Below, one piece after another: positions 7,286 to 16,894 of a stretch of 64,000 nucleotides of DNA. The stretch covers positions 186,001 through 250,000 of the forward strand of contig JADJDJ010000002.1 of the NCBI GenBank assembly GCA_016702745.1, given 5' to 3'. Within the stretch, counting starts at the first letter, position 1; each line of letters opens with the position of its first letter. The notes under the pieces were generated by a model, which was not told where the DNA came from, did not search any database, and saw nothing but the letters and a program-made list of their open reading frames with translations. The position numbers and the translations under genes are program-made. This stretch comes from Chitinophagaceae bacterium. GTDB taxonomy: Bacteria; Bacteroidota; Bacteroidia; Chitinophagales; Chitinophagaceae.

Positions 7286-7732
7286 ATGTCACCAATGCTT
7301 GTAGGAGGAATTATCGGCGGTATTATCGGGTTGATTGCAGTCGTGATCATCTTCTTTGCCAAGGAACAAAAATTCAACAAAATCCTTCGCACCATTAAGG
7401 ACCCCATTGAATATGCCGCACTTTATCATTATGCTTCTTTTAAAAGATACAAGGCTTCTTTTAAATTTTTTGACTCCTATGGTGTACTGTATATCTCCGG
7501 TACCAATGCTTATTATAAAACCAGCGAAACCGGTAACCCGATCTCCTTTAATCTGAAAGAATGCACCGTACAACAGGAAGCTGACTGGCGGATGCTGAAA
7601 TGGTTTTCCATCACCACCCCCGCTGGTGAAAAATATTATTTCGACTCACACAAAATGGGTGCATTTAAAAACAACAGTGATGAAACCCTGAAAGGGTTGG
7701 CGGCATTGAAGGCTAAACAAGCTGCTACCTGA
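7286..7732 (+). CDS. Membrane-anchored conserved hypothetical protein
   Basis: 148 residues. Residues 4-26 form one membrane helix (MLVGGIIGGIIGLIAVVIIFFAK). The rest (about residues 30-140) is a soluble, mixed alpha/beta domain with aromatic residues (YAALYHYASFKRYKASFKFFDSYGVLYISGTNAYYKTS), likely cytoplasmic by the positive residues after the helix. It looks like a pleckstrin/lipid-binding-like small domain but no family is recognised. It lies 19 bases after the D-aminoacylase on the same strand and is convergent with the DUF418 gene (18 bases between stops). Confidence 0.7.
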   Translation: MSPMLVGGIIGGIIGLIAVVIIFFAKEQKFNKILRTIKDPIEYAALYHYASFKRYKASFKFFDSYGVLYISGTNAYYKTSETGNPISFNLKECTVQQEADWRMLKWFSITTPAGEKYYFDSHKMGAFKNNSDETLKGLAALKAKQAAT

Positions 7733-7750
7733 TTCCAATTATTTATTACA

Positions 7751-9082
7751 TCAAAGTTCTTCCATCGCTTTCTTATTGGACTTCCGCATTGGTTGCTTCT
7801 TCCAATAAGTCAGGCTGCGCCATGCCCATTCCAAAGGCCCAAAACGGAAAAAATGTAACCACAGGTGACTGTACATAATCTGAAACACCCATACAACAAC
7901 CACCACTATGTAAATTTCATGTCTTTCCAAACGGCCATACCATCCCCAACCAATCCCATAAAAAATCAACCCGCAAATCAGTGATTGCATCAGGTAATTG
8001 GTAAAAGCCATTTGTCCCACCGGTCTGAACAATGCAAAAAACCATTTGAATATTCCAGACTTATATAACAACATAATCAAGCCCAGAAACCCGATTGACC
8101 GGAATGTTCTGGAGAGTTCATAAAAGGAAAATCCTGCCCTCCTGGTATATTCATACCCATTGAATTTTGCATCGATGATGGCTTGTAAACGGAAATAGGA
8201 AATTGCTAATCCTGCCCCCAGTCCGATTACGGTCATCAACACGTATGTTTTTACCGAAGCCTGCCCGGTGAGGATTCCCATTTTAAAGAAAGCCATCCCC
8301 AGGAACATAAAAAGCAATACATCCCAGATACCAAAAAACAAATAATGAACCAGGGTATCCACATATTCGCCTGTCCTGTATTCATATAAAGTGCGGTAGC
8401 TTTCATTTGTTCTCACAATGGACTCATCTCTTTCTTTTAGTTTTGCTTCAATTGTATTTTTTTCCTGGAATGTTTTCATCGCAGCCAGTTGCTCCTGCTG
8501 CAGAAATGTAAGCTTTGTTTTTGTGGTATCTATGGCTGCTGCTATTTCGCCAAAATGAATTTTCTCTTTTTTGAGATAGAGATCCCTGTTTTCTCTGGCC
8601 AGCATAAACACAAAGCAAAACGCAGCTCCGATCAGTAAGCGCCTCGCTGGGAGGTTCCGACAAGCAAACATGATCATTCCCAAAAGCGCATAATCAAGTA
8701 AAATATCACCGTACCACAAAAGAATAAACACATCCACCAGCGAGAATACCATCAACCAAAGCTGACGACGGAAGAAATAATCGGCAGGCATCATTCCTCC
8801 TCCTTTCTTTTCTTTACCTCCAATAAAGAGGAGGATACCGGCTCCGAATAACATGGAACATAATGCCCGTTGGGTTCCCTCGGGGATCCAGCTTACCAGG
8901 TACCATATTGTATAATTGATGGTACCCTGTTCATTGAGCAGGCTGGGATCCCTGGCTACTGCAGGTGGTAATCCAAACAGAGGAATGTTCATCAGCAAAA
9001 TCCCTAAAATGGCGATACCCCGGAGACTGTCGAGAATAACAATTCTCTCCTGCTCCCGGACAGGAGTAGCGATGATATTCAT
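7751..9082 (-). CDS. DUF418 multi-pass membrane protein
   Basis: 443 residues with the family's opening RIVILDSLRGIAILGILLMNIPLFGLP, about ten hydrophobic segments, a hydrophilic insertion rich in Lys/Glu (about residues 185-235), and the C-terminal DUF418 block VGQMAFTNYLMQSLICGLIFYGIGWGWYG..PLEWAWRSLTYWKK. DUF418 proteins are distant relatives of membrane acyltransferases (OafA-like) and are of unknown substrate. The gene starts 24 bases downstream of the S9 peptidase stop on the same strand, so the two are probably cotranscribed. Confidence 0.9.
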   Translation of the reverse strand: MNIIATPVREQERIVILDSLRGIAILGILLMNIPLFGLPPAVARDPSLLNEQGTINYTIWYLVSWIPEGTQRALCSMLFGAGILLFIGGKEKKGGGMMPADYFFRRQLWLMVFSLVDVFILLWYGDILLDYALLGMIMFACRNLPARRLLIGAAFCFVFMLARENRDLYLKKEKIHFGEIAAAIDTTKTKLTFLQQEQLAAMKTFQEKNTIEAKLKERDESIVRTNESYRTLYEYRTGEYVDTLVHYLFFGIWDVLLFMFLGMAFFKMGILTGQASVKTYVLMTVIGLGAGLAISYFRLQAIIDAKFNGYEYTRRAGFSFYELSRTFRSIGFLGLIMLLYKSGIFKWFFALFRPVGQMAFTNYLMQSLICGLIFYGIGWGWYGRLERHEIYIVVVVVWVFQIMYSHLWLHFFRFGPLEWAWRSLTYWKKQPMRKSNKKAMEEL

Positions 9083-9106
9083 TTATTGTTGGTTTTGGTC
9101 TTTCTT

Positions 9107-11101
9107 TCAGAATGACTTCTTCGCCCCGATATGTTTTTCAAACCATTCTACATTTGACTGCATGGCTTTCAGAATCATCGTGGGTTCTAAAGGACCATGT
9201 GCCTGCCGGGGCATCACAAGCATGCGAACCGGCACATTGCGTCTTCTCAATGCATTATAAAACATGATACCGTTACTGATGGGCACCCGCTGATCACCTT
9301 CACAATGCTGCAGCATCACTGGTGTTTTTACATTTTGTACATACCGAAGGGGAGAATGTTTGTCATAATTCGCCCAGTCTTCCCAGGGATTGGCCTGGAA
9401 ATAAGAAGGCAGGAATCCTTCAATATCATCGGTCAGGTTCTGATGGGCGAGATCTACCACCGGCGCACCGATACTTGCGACTTTGAACCGATCGGTATGA
9501 CCTACTACCCAGCTGCTCATGAATCCGCCATAACTCCAGCCCATCACCCCCATTTTCGTTTCATCGGCCACGCCCATTTTAATCACCTGATCCACTCCGT
9601 TCATGATATCAATATAATCCTTACCTCCCCAGTCGGCCCGGTTAGCCTGACGGAATGCAGTTCCGTAGCCGGTTGAACCTCTTGGATTGGGTCGTAATAT
9701 GGCATAACCCTGTTCTGCAAAAGCTGCAATAGGATATGCGCCGCCATTGGATGCCACACAGGCCTGACTAAAAACACCAGCCGGTCCACCATGGATATTG
9801 AGGATAAAAGGAACTTTTTGTCCTGGCTGATACCCGATAGGATAAGTCAGCAATCCTTCAATCATCATTCCGTCGGCGCCCTTCCATTTGATTACCTCTG
9901 TTTTGGGTAAGGCTTTAGCGGACTTATCGGCATGGAGTTTTGTTAGTTGAACCGGTGCATATTGACTGACCGGACTGATATAGGCTTCAGGAAATTTTGA
10001 AGGATTTTGTAAAACGAAAGTGATATGAGTTCCATTGGCATTGGGAGTTCCCCCCTGAATAAGGTCAGTAATTCCTTTGGTCCATTCAGTGCAGGTTTTT
10101 CCGTCCAAACTCAGCAGGTAAATACCACCCAGGGTTCTGTTGGCTTCTGAAAACAGGATATTCTTTCCATCCGGTGTCCAGCCTACCATGGCTCCGCTTT
10201 CATCGGGAGTTGATTTCAGTCTCCACAATTTGCCATCTGATAGCGAATAAATTTTTACTTGCTTGGCTCCGGGCCAGTCAACCGGATCTGTTGTACAGTA
10301 ATAGGCAAGCAGTTTTCCATCCGGACTAAACATAGGCGTGGATTCGCTGGCACCTGTAGCTGCAATTGTACTTGCTTTATCGGTTTCAATATCAATCAAT
10401 GAAACATCACTATAATTATTATCATTGGCTTCAGGTGTTTTCCCAAAGCTGTAAGCAATCGTTTTTCCATCGGGGCTCCAATCAAAAGAATTGATATTAT
10501 AGTTGCCGGTACTCAGTTTCTTTTGCTTGTATTTGCCCGCTGAATCTTTACTGTTCAACGAAAGCAGATACAAACGGTTTTGCTTCACCACTTCATCCAT
10601 AAAATACCAGTCGTTCTTTGCTTTTTTATCTTTCTCTTCTTTGGATTCTGCAGCATCCATCATTTGGAAAGCTATTTGATTTCCATCCGGGCTCCAGGCA
10701 TAAATTCCAACTGCTGTTTTTACATCTGTTATTTTTTCTGATTCACCACCGGCCGCCGGAAGTATATACAGGTTGTTTTTACCATCCCTGCTGGAAGTAA
10801 AACTGTTCCATTTTCCATCGGGGCTCCAGCCCGGATTGGAAGAATTTTTATCCCCCTTGTCAGTTGCACATGGGCAGATCCGTCGGCATTACAGACCCAT
10901 ACCTGGTTAATAAATTCACTGCGGTCATCCGTCATTACCGCTTCCCTTACGGTATATAAGACCCGGCTTCCATCCGGTGAGGCAATTGCTGCAGAAATAT
11001 TCTTCAGTTTTAAACATTGTTCCGGGCTCCAGTTTTGCTGGGCAATAACAAATAAGGGCAGGAACAAAAATCCCAAACAGGAACGATAGCAGCTGTTTCA
11101 T
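9107..11101 (-). CDS. S9 family (prolyl oligopeptidase-type) secreted peptidase, two compensating frameshifts
   Basis: Joined across two frameshifts the gene encodes about 664 residues, a full-length S9 peptidase. The start ATG at 11101 gives a signal peptide beginning MKQLLSFLFG. A 5-base A run at 11066-11070 (T on the coding strand) carries one base too many. A C run at 10852-10856 (G on the coding strand) is one base short. Their net effect is zero. Between them the N-terminal propeller is legible (NWSPEQCLKLKNISAAIASPDG). The main frame has WSPDG-type propeller repeats and the alpha/beta-hydrolase domain with nucleophile Ser in GWSYGG, Asp in CEGDQRVP and His in RQAHGP. The reaction is hydrolysis of oligopeptides, often post-proline or acyl-aminoacyl. 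If unedited, only the 9107-10663 part is translatable in one piece. Confidence 0.85.
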
Positions 11102-11200
11102 TTTTAAGTTTTGGTGGTTGAAAGAATAAGGGTAGGATGATCCTGCGGGTACAAAGGAGTTCTACAATTTAATGCTTTGCAGGACAATTTTAAAAACTGA

Positions 11201-13408
11201 TTATAACTGCCGCAGGTAACTCAGCTTGACAATCACATGGTCCTCAGTTTGTCTTTTCAACTGGGTATTATCAAATCCCCGGTGATTGAATACCACATAC
11301 ACATAGGAAAGGGGCTGGTATTCCCAGGAAAGCCGGACATTATAATTATCCTGACTGCTTAAAGAATTCCGCTGGTAAAAACCGATGAGTTGCAGTCTGG
11401 GATTCAGGGCCAGGCGGCCTGTGATACTCCAGAGATCGGCCGTAGCTGTTTCGAGGTTATCGCCTACTTTGATAAAGCGGTTCCTGTTAAATGTGCTGCT
11501 CAATGAAAAATGAGGTGAAGGAGAGAATCTGAGCGTCAGGCTCCCGGCATTCAGCTTTCCGTTAAAATAAGAACCGAATTCGAGTTCACTGTTGAGGCCA
11601 ATGATACGGGAAGGATCCGTACTCACATAGAACAAGTGTCTTAAATAACGATACTCTCCTTGCGAGATGGTAATACCGAGCGGATCAAAGGGCTCGGTGA
11701 GTCGCTGGAAAGTAGGATTGATCAGGTAGCCAAAATAACCACCATCCTGAAAATTAAACCAGACGGGATTTGTATTGAACTGCGCTTCGATCAGTTTTCC
11801 GCTGGAAGCCTCGTGATAAATTTCGGGCATGAAGCCTGGTTCAAAAGCCCTGATCCATTTTTTGAAAGGCAATTTATTTCCCCGGTAATACCAGAAGATG
11901 CCGGGTGTGGTACCTATGACATTGTTTCGGGAAACGAAACCAACTGCGGGGTCAAAATCGCGGGTCACCAGGGTTTGTGTCCACCAGATTTTGAACTGAT
12001 TATTTGTAAAGTAATATTGTGCGTAACCGGCAAAACCATTCTTGCCTCCGTTATTATTGGAGGAGCGGATCAGCATAGTGCTGAGTGAATGAGATTCACC
12101 GAGGCGGAAAAACCCATCCACGGCACCCACCACATTGGTTCCGCTGTCATTATTTTTAATCGTTACTATTCCTCCGATCCGGCTTTGCGCTCCGATATTT
12201 TCCGAATACCTGCCCACAAAAAAATTAGTGCCGGGGGTGATCTCATTCTTTCTTTGCCGCATGAGGAGGGTTCCGAAATTTCTTTTCCTGGAACGATAAA
12301 CATAACGACCGCCGGCATCAATAGGAATCGGATTACCGGCATCATCCAGTCCGATTCTTCTGCTGAAAAAAGGCTGGATGCGCATGGTGCCTCCTGAAAT
12401 ATCTTCAGCGGGCCCGACTCCTGCACCAAAGAGTGATGCATTCTCCAGAAAAAATTGTCTTCTTTCCGGAAAGAACACCGAGAAGCGGGTCACATTATTA
12501 ACCTGCCGGTCGGCATCGGCCTGGGCGAAATCGGTATTGAAGGTCAGGTCCAGAATATTATTGGGGTTGATGGCCCATTTGATTTCACCACCGGTACGAA
12601 AACTGTTTTGTTCAGGATCTGTTCCCGCAGGATAATTTTTATACCGATCGTAAGAGCCCAGCACATAGGGTTGAATACGGATATTCGTTTTTGGTGGCGG
12701 GGGTTGCAGGTTTTTTAAAACGCCGGCATAAACCATCCTTGTAAAATTGAAGGAACGGGGATAGGCTGAAAAGGCTGAGGTTTCATTGGTCAGTCTCCGG
12801 TTACGCACCACATTGAATCCCCATTGCTGAAGACTGTCTGTTGATTTTGGATAACGAAGCGTTTGCCAGGGAATGGCGATCTCGGCCACCCATCCGCTAT
12901 CGGTCCGGTTTGTTCTTACTTTCCATAGTCCGTCCCAGTCCAGATCGGTGAGTACATCATCAAATACCAGCAGATCACGTTGTACGCCATAGGCATTGGT
13001 GGTAAAAGCCATGGCATTGCGGTGATCATTGAATCCATCCAGAGATATACCTACATGGTCATGGCTTCTAACACTGAAATCCCTTTTGAAATCGGTAGCA
13101 CGAATAGCTTTCTTTCCTCCGGAATCATAGGCCATGATACCGATATATAAATACTGCCGGTTGTATAAAACCCGTGTACTGGTGGGATGATTGGGGTTGG
13201 CACCCTGAAAAGGTTCGATCTGAATGAAGGAAGGAGCGGGCAGGGCTTGTTGCCATTCGGCCTCATCCAGTTTCCCGTCAATCCGTATGGACTGACTGAT
13301 CCGGGTAGCTACTACTTCTTTTTTAATGGCATCGGGTTTAAATACCGATGCATCCTGGGCGAAGCAGGTGCCGGAGTAAAGCAGAATAAACAGTAGCAAT
13401 TTTTTCAT
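11201..13408 (-). CDS. DUF5916 protein with N-terminal CBM9-like domain, outer-membrane barrel
   Basis: 735 residues from the ATG at 13408 (MKKLLLFILLYSGTCFAQ signal peptide). An open extension to 13468 has no signal and is rejected. Residues about 30-220 resemble a family 9 carbohydrate-binding module (IRIDGKLDEAEWQQA..DHVGISLDGFNDHRNAMAFTTNAYG..GWVAEIAIPW). The rest is the DUF5916 region with PERRQFFLENASLFG and many alternating aromatic strands ending in a hydrophobic strand, consistent with an outer-membrane beta-barrel. In Bacteroidota such proteins occur near peptidases and are thought to act at the cell surface. Substrate is unknown. It lies 99 bases upstream of the S9 peptidase on the same strand. 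Confidence 0.85.
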   Translation of the reverse strand: MKKLLLFILLYSGTCFAQDASVFKPDAIKKEVVATRISQSIRIDGKLDEAEWQQALPAPSFIQIEPFQGANPNHPTSTRVLYNRQYLYIGIMAYDSGGKKAIRATDFKRDFSVRSHDHVGISLDGFNDHRNAMAFTTNAYGVQRDLLVFDDVLTDLDWDGLWKVRTNRTDSGWVAEIAIPWQTLRYPKSTDSLQQWGFNVVRNRRLTNETSAFSAYPRSFNFTRMVYAGVLKNLQPPPPKTNIRIQPYVLGSYDRYKNYPAGTDPEQNSFRTGGEIKWAINPNNILDLTFNTDFAQADADRQVNNVTRFSVFFPERRQFFLENASLFGAGVGPAEDISGGTMRIQPFFSRRIGLDDAGNPIPIDAGGRYVYRSRKRNFGTLLMRQRKNEITPGTNFFVGRYSENIGAQSRIGGIVTIKNNDSGTNVVGAVDGFFRLGESHSLSTMLIRSSNNNGGKNGFAGYAQYYFTNNQFKIWWTQTLVTRDFDPAVGFVSRNNVIGTTPGIFWYYRGNKLPFKKWIRAFEPGFMPEIYHEASSGKLIEAQFNTNPVWFNFQDGGYFGYLINPTFQRLTEPFDPLGITISQGEYRYLRHLFYVSTDPSRIIGLNSELEFGSYFNGKLNAGSLTLRFSPSPHFSLSSTFNRNRFIKVGDNLETATADLWSITGRLALNPRLQLIGFYQRNSLSSQDNYNVRLSWEYQPLSYVYVVFNHRGFDNTQLKRQTEDHVIVKLSYLRQL

Positions 13409-13528
13409 TGACGAAATCGTCGGGCAAGTTAAACAGAACCCATGGAAAGAAAATGGGAAAAAGGACAAATGGAGAAGATAAAAAAATACTTTTTTAGGTT
13501 GAAAAAACGGGGATAGTAATGAGGTATT

Positions 13529-15526
13529 TCAATAATTCACCAGCCTTTGCACCGTTTCCTCCAGTCTCGCCTTCGCCAAAAAATTATTTTCCAGTTCTAT
13601 ATTAAAGGGTACCGGTGTATCCAGCGAGGCACAACGCATCACCGGCGCATCCAGCAATTGAAAACAATTTTCTCCGATCCAGGCTGCTATTTCACCACCG
13701 ATGCCGCCAATCAAAGTATCTTCATGTAATATCAATACACGACCGGTTCTTTGAACCGACTGTCTGATGGCCAGGTAATCCAACGGGGCCAGGGTACGCA
13801 GATCCAATATATCAATGGACATTTCAGGATGCGCATCGGCATAGTTCACAGCCCAATGAACTGCACTGCCATAAGTAATGATCGAAATATCTTCTCCTGT
13901 CCGCACCGAACAGGCTTTCCCAATGGGTACTTCGTAATAGTCTGCCGGCACCGGCCCGCTGATGGAACGATACAGGGCTTTGTGCTCAAAAAACAAAACC
14001 GGATTGGGATCATTGATCGCAGCAATCATCAACCCCTTGGCATCAAAAGGAGATGAGGGGTATACTACTTTGAGTCCGGGCACTTTTGTAAACCAGGCTT
14101 CATTGCTCTGACTATGAAAAGGGCCGGCCCCAACGCCACCACCGGTCGGCATCCTGATCACCACATCCGCATTTTGCCCCCAGCGGTAATGGATCTTGGC
14201 CAGGTTATTCACGATCTGGTTAAAGCCCACCGTTACAAAATCGGCAAACTGTATTTCCATCATGCTCTTGAATCCTTTCAATGACAAACCCAGTGCCGTT
14301 CCCACAATCGCACTTTCACATAATGGCGTATTGCGTACTCTCTCCTTCCCGAACTCCTGTACAAATCCTTCAGTGATTTTGAAAGCGCCACCATATTCTG
14401 CAATATCCTGTCCCATCAATACCAGGTTGGAATGTTGCTGCATGGATTGTTTTAATCCTTCACTGATGCCATCAATCAATCTTTTTTCTGTACCTGCATT
14501 GCTGTCGGTTAAACGATCCAGCACTTTTACATGCGGCATCACCGGTCTGGCTGCAAATACATCTTCCAATTCGGCTTCAGTATTCGCCTGCACCGGAGCG
14601 GTTTCAAAACCCAAGGCCAGTTCTGATTCAATTTTTTCTTTGAATTCATTCCTGATAGCCGTCACCGTTGTTTCATCGAGTACGCCGGCATCTATCAGGT
14701 ATTGCTCATAATTTTTAATCGGGTCTTTTTGCTCCCAGAGCCGGAACAAATCCTGCGGCACATATTTGGTGCCACTGGCTTCTTCATGCCCCCGCATCCG
14801 GAAAGTCATACACTCAACGAGGTAAGGTTTCTGGTGTTTAATACAATAGTCCCGGACCCCTTTGATGGTTTCATAAACAGTGAGCAGATTATTGCCATCA
14901 ATCTGCACACCTTCCATCCCATAACCTTTGGCTTTATCTACCAGACTGATACAACGATATTGTTCATTCACCGGTGTGCTTAAACCATAACCGTTATTTT
15001 CAATAATAAAAATCACCGGCAGGTCCCAGACTGCTGCCACATTCAATGCTTCATGAAAATCTCCTTCACTGGTACCACCATCTCCGGTAAATGCCAGTGA
15101 TACTTTTTTTTCTTTTCTCAGTTTATGAGCCAGTGCCACTCCGTCGGCAATGGCCAGTTGCGGTCCCAGATGAGAAATCATTCCGCAGATATGATGTTCG
15201 CTGTTACCGAAATGAAAACTTCTTTCTCTTCCTTTGCTATAACCTTCCTGCGCTCCCTGCCATTGCATAAATAATTGGTGCAAGGGCATATTCCGGCTGG
15301 TGAATACACCGAGGTTCCGGTGCAGGGGCATGATCCATTCATCATTGTCAAGGGCCAGGGTGGCGCCTACCGAAATAGCTTCCTGGCCAATCCCGCTGAA
15401 CCATTTGGAGATCCGGCCCTGCCTTAATAATACCAGCATTTTCTCTTCAATCATTCGCGGCCAGAGCAGGGAACGGTAAAACTGAACAAGCTGATCGTTT
15501 GACAAGTCCTTTTTATCGAAATTCAT
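13529..15526 (-). CDS. Fused alpha-beta E1 component of a 2-oxoacid dehydrogenase complex
   Basis: 665 residues. Residues about 10-320 are the alpha half, with the thiamine diphosphate motif FTGDGGTSEGDFHEALNVAA..IIENN and the phosphorylation-loop-like RSFHFGNSEHH. Residues about 335-665 are the beta half (GQDIAEYGGAFKITEGFVQEFGKERVRNTPLCESAIVGTALGLSLKG and the C-terminal transketolase-like domain). E1 decarboxylates a branched-chain or related 2-oxoacid and passes the acyl group to lipoyl-E2. In Bacteroidota a single fused protein is common, most like branched-chain 2-oxoacid dehydrogenase. E2 and E3 are not in this window. Substrate specificity is inferred. A consensus promoter sits 4 bases before the ATG. 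Confidence 0.93.
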   Translation of the reverse strand: MNFDKKDLSNDQLVQFYRSLLWPRMIEEKMLVLLRQGRISKWFSGIGQEAISVGATLALDNDEWIMPLHRNLGVFTSRNMPLHQLFMQWQGAQEGYSKGRERSFHFGNSEHHICGMISHLGPQLAIADGVALAHKLRKEKKVSLAFTGDGGTSEGDFHEALNVAAVWDLPVIFIIENNGYGLSTPVNEQYRCISLVDKAKGYGMEGVQIDGNNLLTVYETIKGVRDYCIKHQKPYLVECMTFRMRGHEEASGTKYVPQDLFRLWEQKDPIKNYEQYLIDAGVLDETTVTAIRNEFKEKIESELALGFETAPVQANTEAELEDVFAARPVMPHVKVLDRLTDSNAGTEKRLIDGISEGLKQSMQQHSNLVLMGQDIAEYGGAFKITEGFVQEFGKERVRNTPLCESAIVGTALGLSLKGFKSMMEIQFADFVTVGFNQIVNNLAKIHYRWGQNADVVIRMPTGGGVGAGPFHSQSNEAWFTKVPGLKVVYPSSPFDAKGLMIAAINDPNPVLFFEHKALYRSISGPVPADYYEVPIGKACSVRTGEDISIITYGSAVHWAVNYADAHPEMSIDILDLRTLAPLDYLAIRQSVQRTGRVLILHEDTLIGGIGGEIAAWIGENCFQLLDAPVMRCASLDTPVPFNIELENNFLAKARLEETVQRLVNY

Positions 15527-15530
15527 TTTG

Positions 15531-15538
15531 CAAACCTA
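15531..15538 (-). promoter_or_regulatory. TAnnTTTG promoter element of the E1 gene (near-leaderless)
   Basis: The minus strand reads TAGGTTTG, an exact match to the Bacteroidota -7 consensus, with only 4 bases (CAAA) before the ATG at 15526. Transcription would start at or next to the start codon. Confidence 0.65.
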
Positions 15539-15696
15539 ATTAAGATCGCGCAGAGTCAGAGTCCCCGGCTTCATCGGCTTCCTCATTGCTTTAACCACTG
15601 ACAAGTCAGCTCTATTTTCCCGAAACTGCCAGGGAACTATGTGAATAGTGAATAACTATAATATATGTTCAAATTAAGTGTTTTTACCTATTCCCC

Positions 15697-15704
15697 TATC
15701 TTTG
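15697..15704 (+). promoter_or_regulatory. TAnnTTTG promoter element of the T9SS cargo gene
   Basis: TATCTTTG matches the Bacteroidota -7 consensus exactly, 23 bases upstream of the ATG at 15728. Confidence 0.6.
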
Positions 15705-15727
15705 GTTATCCTTAAATTGAATTCCTA

Positions 15728-16891
15728 ATGAAAAATACCTTGTGGCTCCTGGCCTTATTATGTTCCAGCAGCTGTTTCGGCCAGGACCTGAACTGGAATA
15801 CCGTGTCCTATACAACCGGGAACCTGAGTACCAATTTCGGGTCGATCGGTAGTCCGGCCACCACCGTTTCCCTGAATATTACTGGTAATACAAACAGGAT
15901 TAATGGCAGCTTTCCGATCAAATATGCAGCCAACCCTTCAGGAACTGCGAACGATTGTGCAGTAAACTGTGCTCTACGTTCCTCTGTTACATTTGTTGCT
16001 ACCGGTGAACTTGTAGCTTATACTTTTACTTTCAGTCCGGCTGTCACCGGTTTATCCTTTCGCATTTATGACATAGACGGGACCGATGCCTCCAGCGGCG
16101 ACCAGGCCACTGTTACGGCAGTGAATGGATCTACCGGTCAAAATATTACCATGACCACTCCCTCCGGGCCTACGATAACCGGTAGTGGAACTACAACTGC
16201 CATTGCAAGGGGAACACAGGGTAATACAACCGATGACTTTGCTGATGTGAGCATCATCAGCGGGGTAACCAGTTTAACCGTTTCTTATGCCAACAACCCC
16301 AACAATCCTGGCGCCGGTAACCGAAGTTTTTCCATCGGCAACTTCAGCTGGTCTGGTGTATTGCCGGTGAAATGGGTTTCCTTTACCGGTAACCGCCAAT
16401 CCAATGGTTCAGTATTATTAAAATGGGCAACAACCAGTGAAACTGCTGTTTTAAAATATGTTATTGAAAGAAGTAAGGATGGTCAGCAGTATACTGCCAT
16501 CAGTGAAGTACCGGCCCTCGGTAACAGCAGTCTGAATACTTATACTGCTTTCGACCCCGCACCTGGAAGCGGTAATAGCCTGTACCGGATTCGTCAGGTG
16601 GATATGGACGGACAGTTTTCTTTTTCAGGAATTGTGATGATCAAAGAATTGTCGGCTTATAAAGACATCAGTATTTTTCCGAATCCATCACGCAGCCTGA
16701 TACAAATAACCGTGCCCGGCAATGTGCAGTTCAGTTCAATTAAAATATTTGATGCCACCGGCAAGTTGGTGATCAATGCCGCCAGGAGTAATGGACAAGT
16801 GGATATTCGTTCTCTGAAAAACGGGGTTTATCACCTGCAGGCCGAAAACAATGATGGGCTCCTGTATAAAACCAACTTTATTAAAGAATAA
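15728..16891 (+). CDS. Secreted protein with type IX secretion (Por) C-terminal sorting domain
   Basis: 387 residues. Residues 1-18 are a signal peptide (MKNTLWLLALLCSSSCFG). Residues about 20-210 are Thr/Ser/Asn-rich and strand-forming, with no enzyme motif. Residues about 213-300 form a fibronectin-like segment common in these cargo proteins (LPVKWVSFTGNRQSNGSVLLKWATTSE). The last about 75 residues are a type A sorting domain: ISIFPNPSRSLIQITVPG, then LVINAARSNGQVDIRSLKNGVYHLQAENNDG. Such domains direct export through the T9SS outer-membrane translocon and removal of the tail or attachment at the surface. It is convergent with the M16 gene, with only 3 bases between stops and no visible terminator. 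Confidence 0.9.
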   Translation: MKNTLWLLALLCSSSCFGQDLNWNTVSYTTGNLSTNFGSIGSPATTVSLNITGNTNRINGSFPIKYAANPSGTANDCAVNCALRSSVTFVATGELVAYTFTFSPAVTGLSFRIYDIDGTDASSGDQATVTAVNGSTGQNITMTTPSGPTITGSGTTTAIARGTQGNTTDDFADVSIISGVTSLTVSYANNPNNPGAGNRSFSIGNFSWSGVLPVKWVSFTGNRQSNGSVLLKWATTSETAVLKYVIERSKDGQQYTAISEVPALGNSSLNTYTAFDPAPGSGNSLYRIRQVDMDGQFSFSGIVMIKELSAYKDISIFPNPSRSLIQITVPGNVQFSSIKIFDATGKLVINAARSNGQVDIRSLKNGVYHLQAENNDGLLYKTNFIKE

Positions 16892-16894
16892 GTT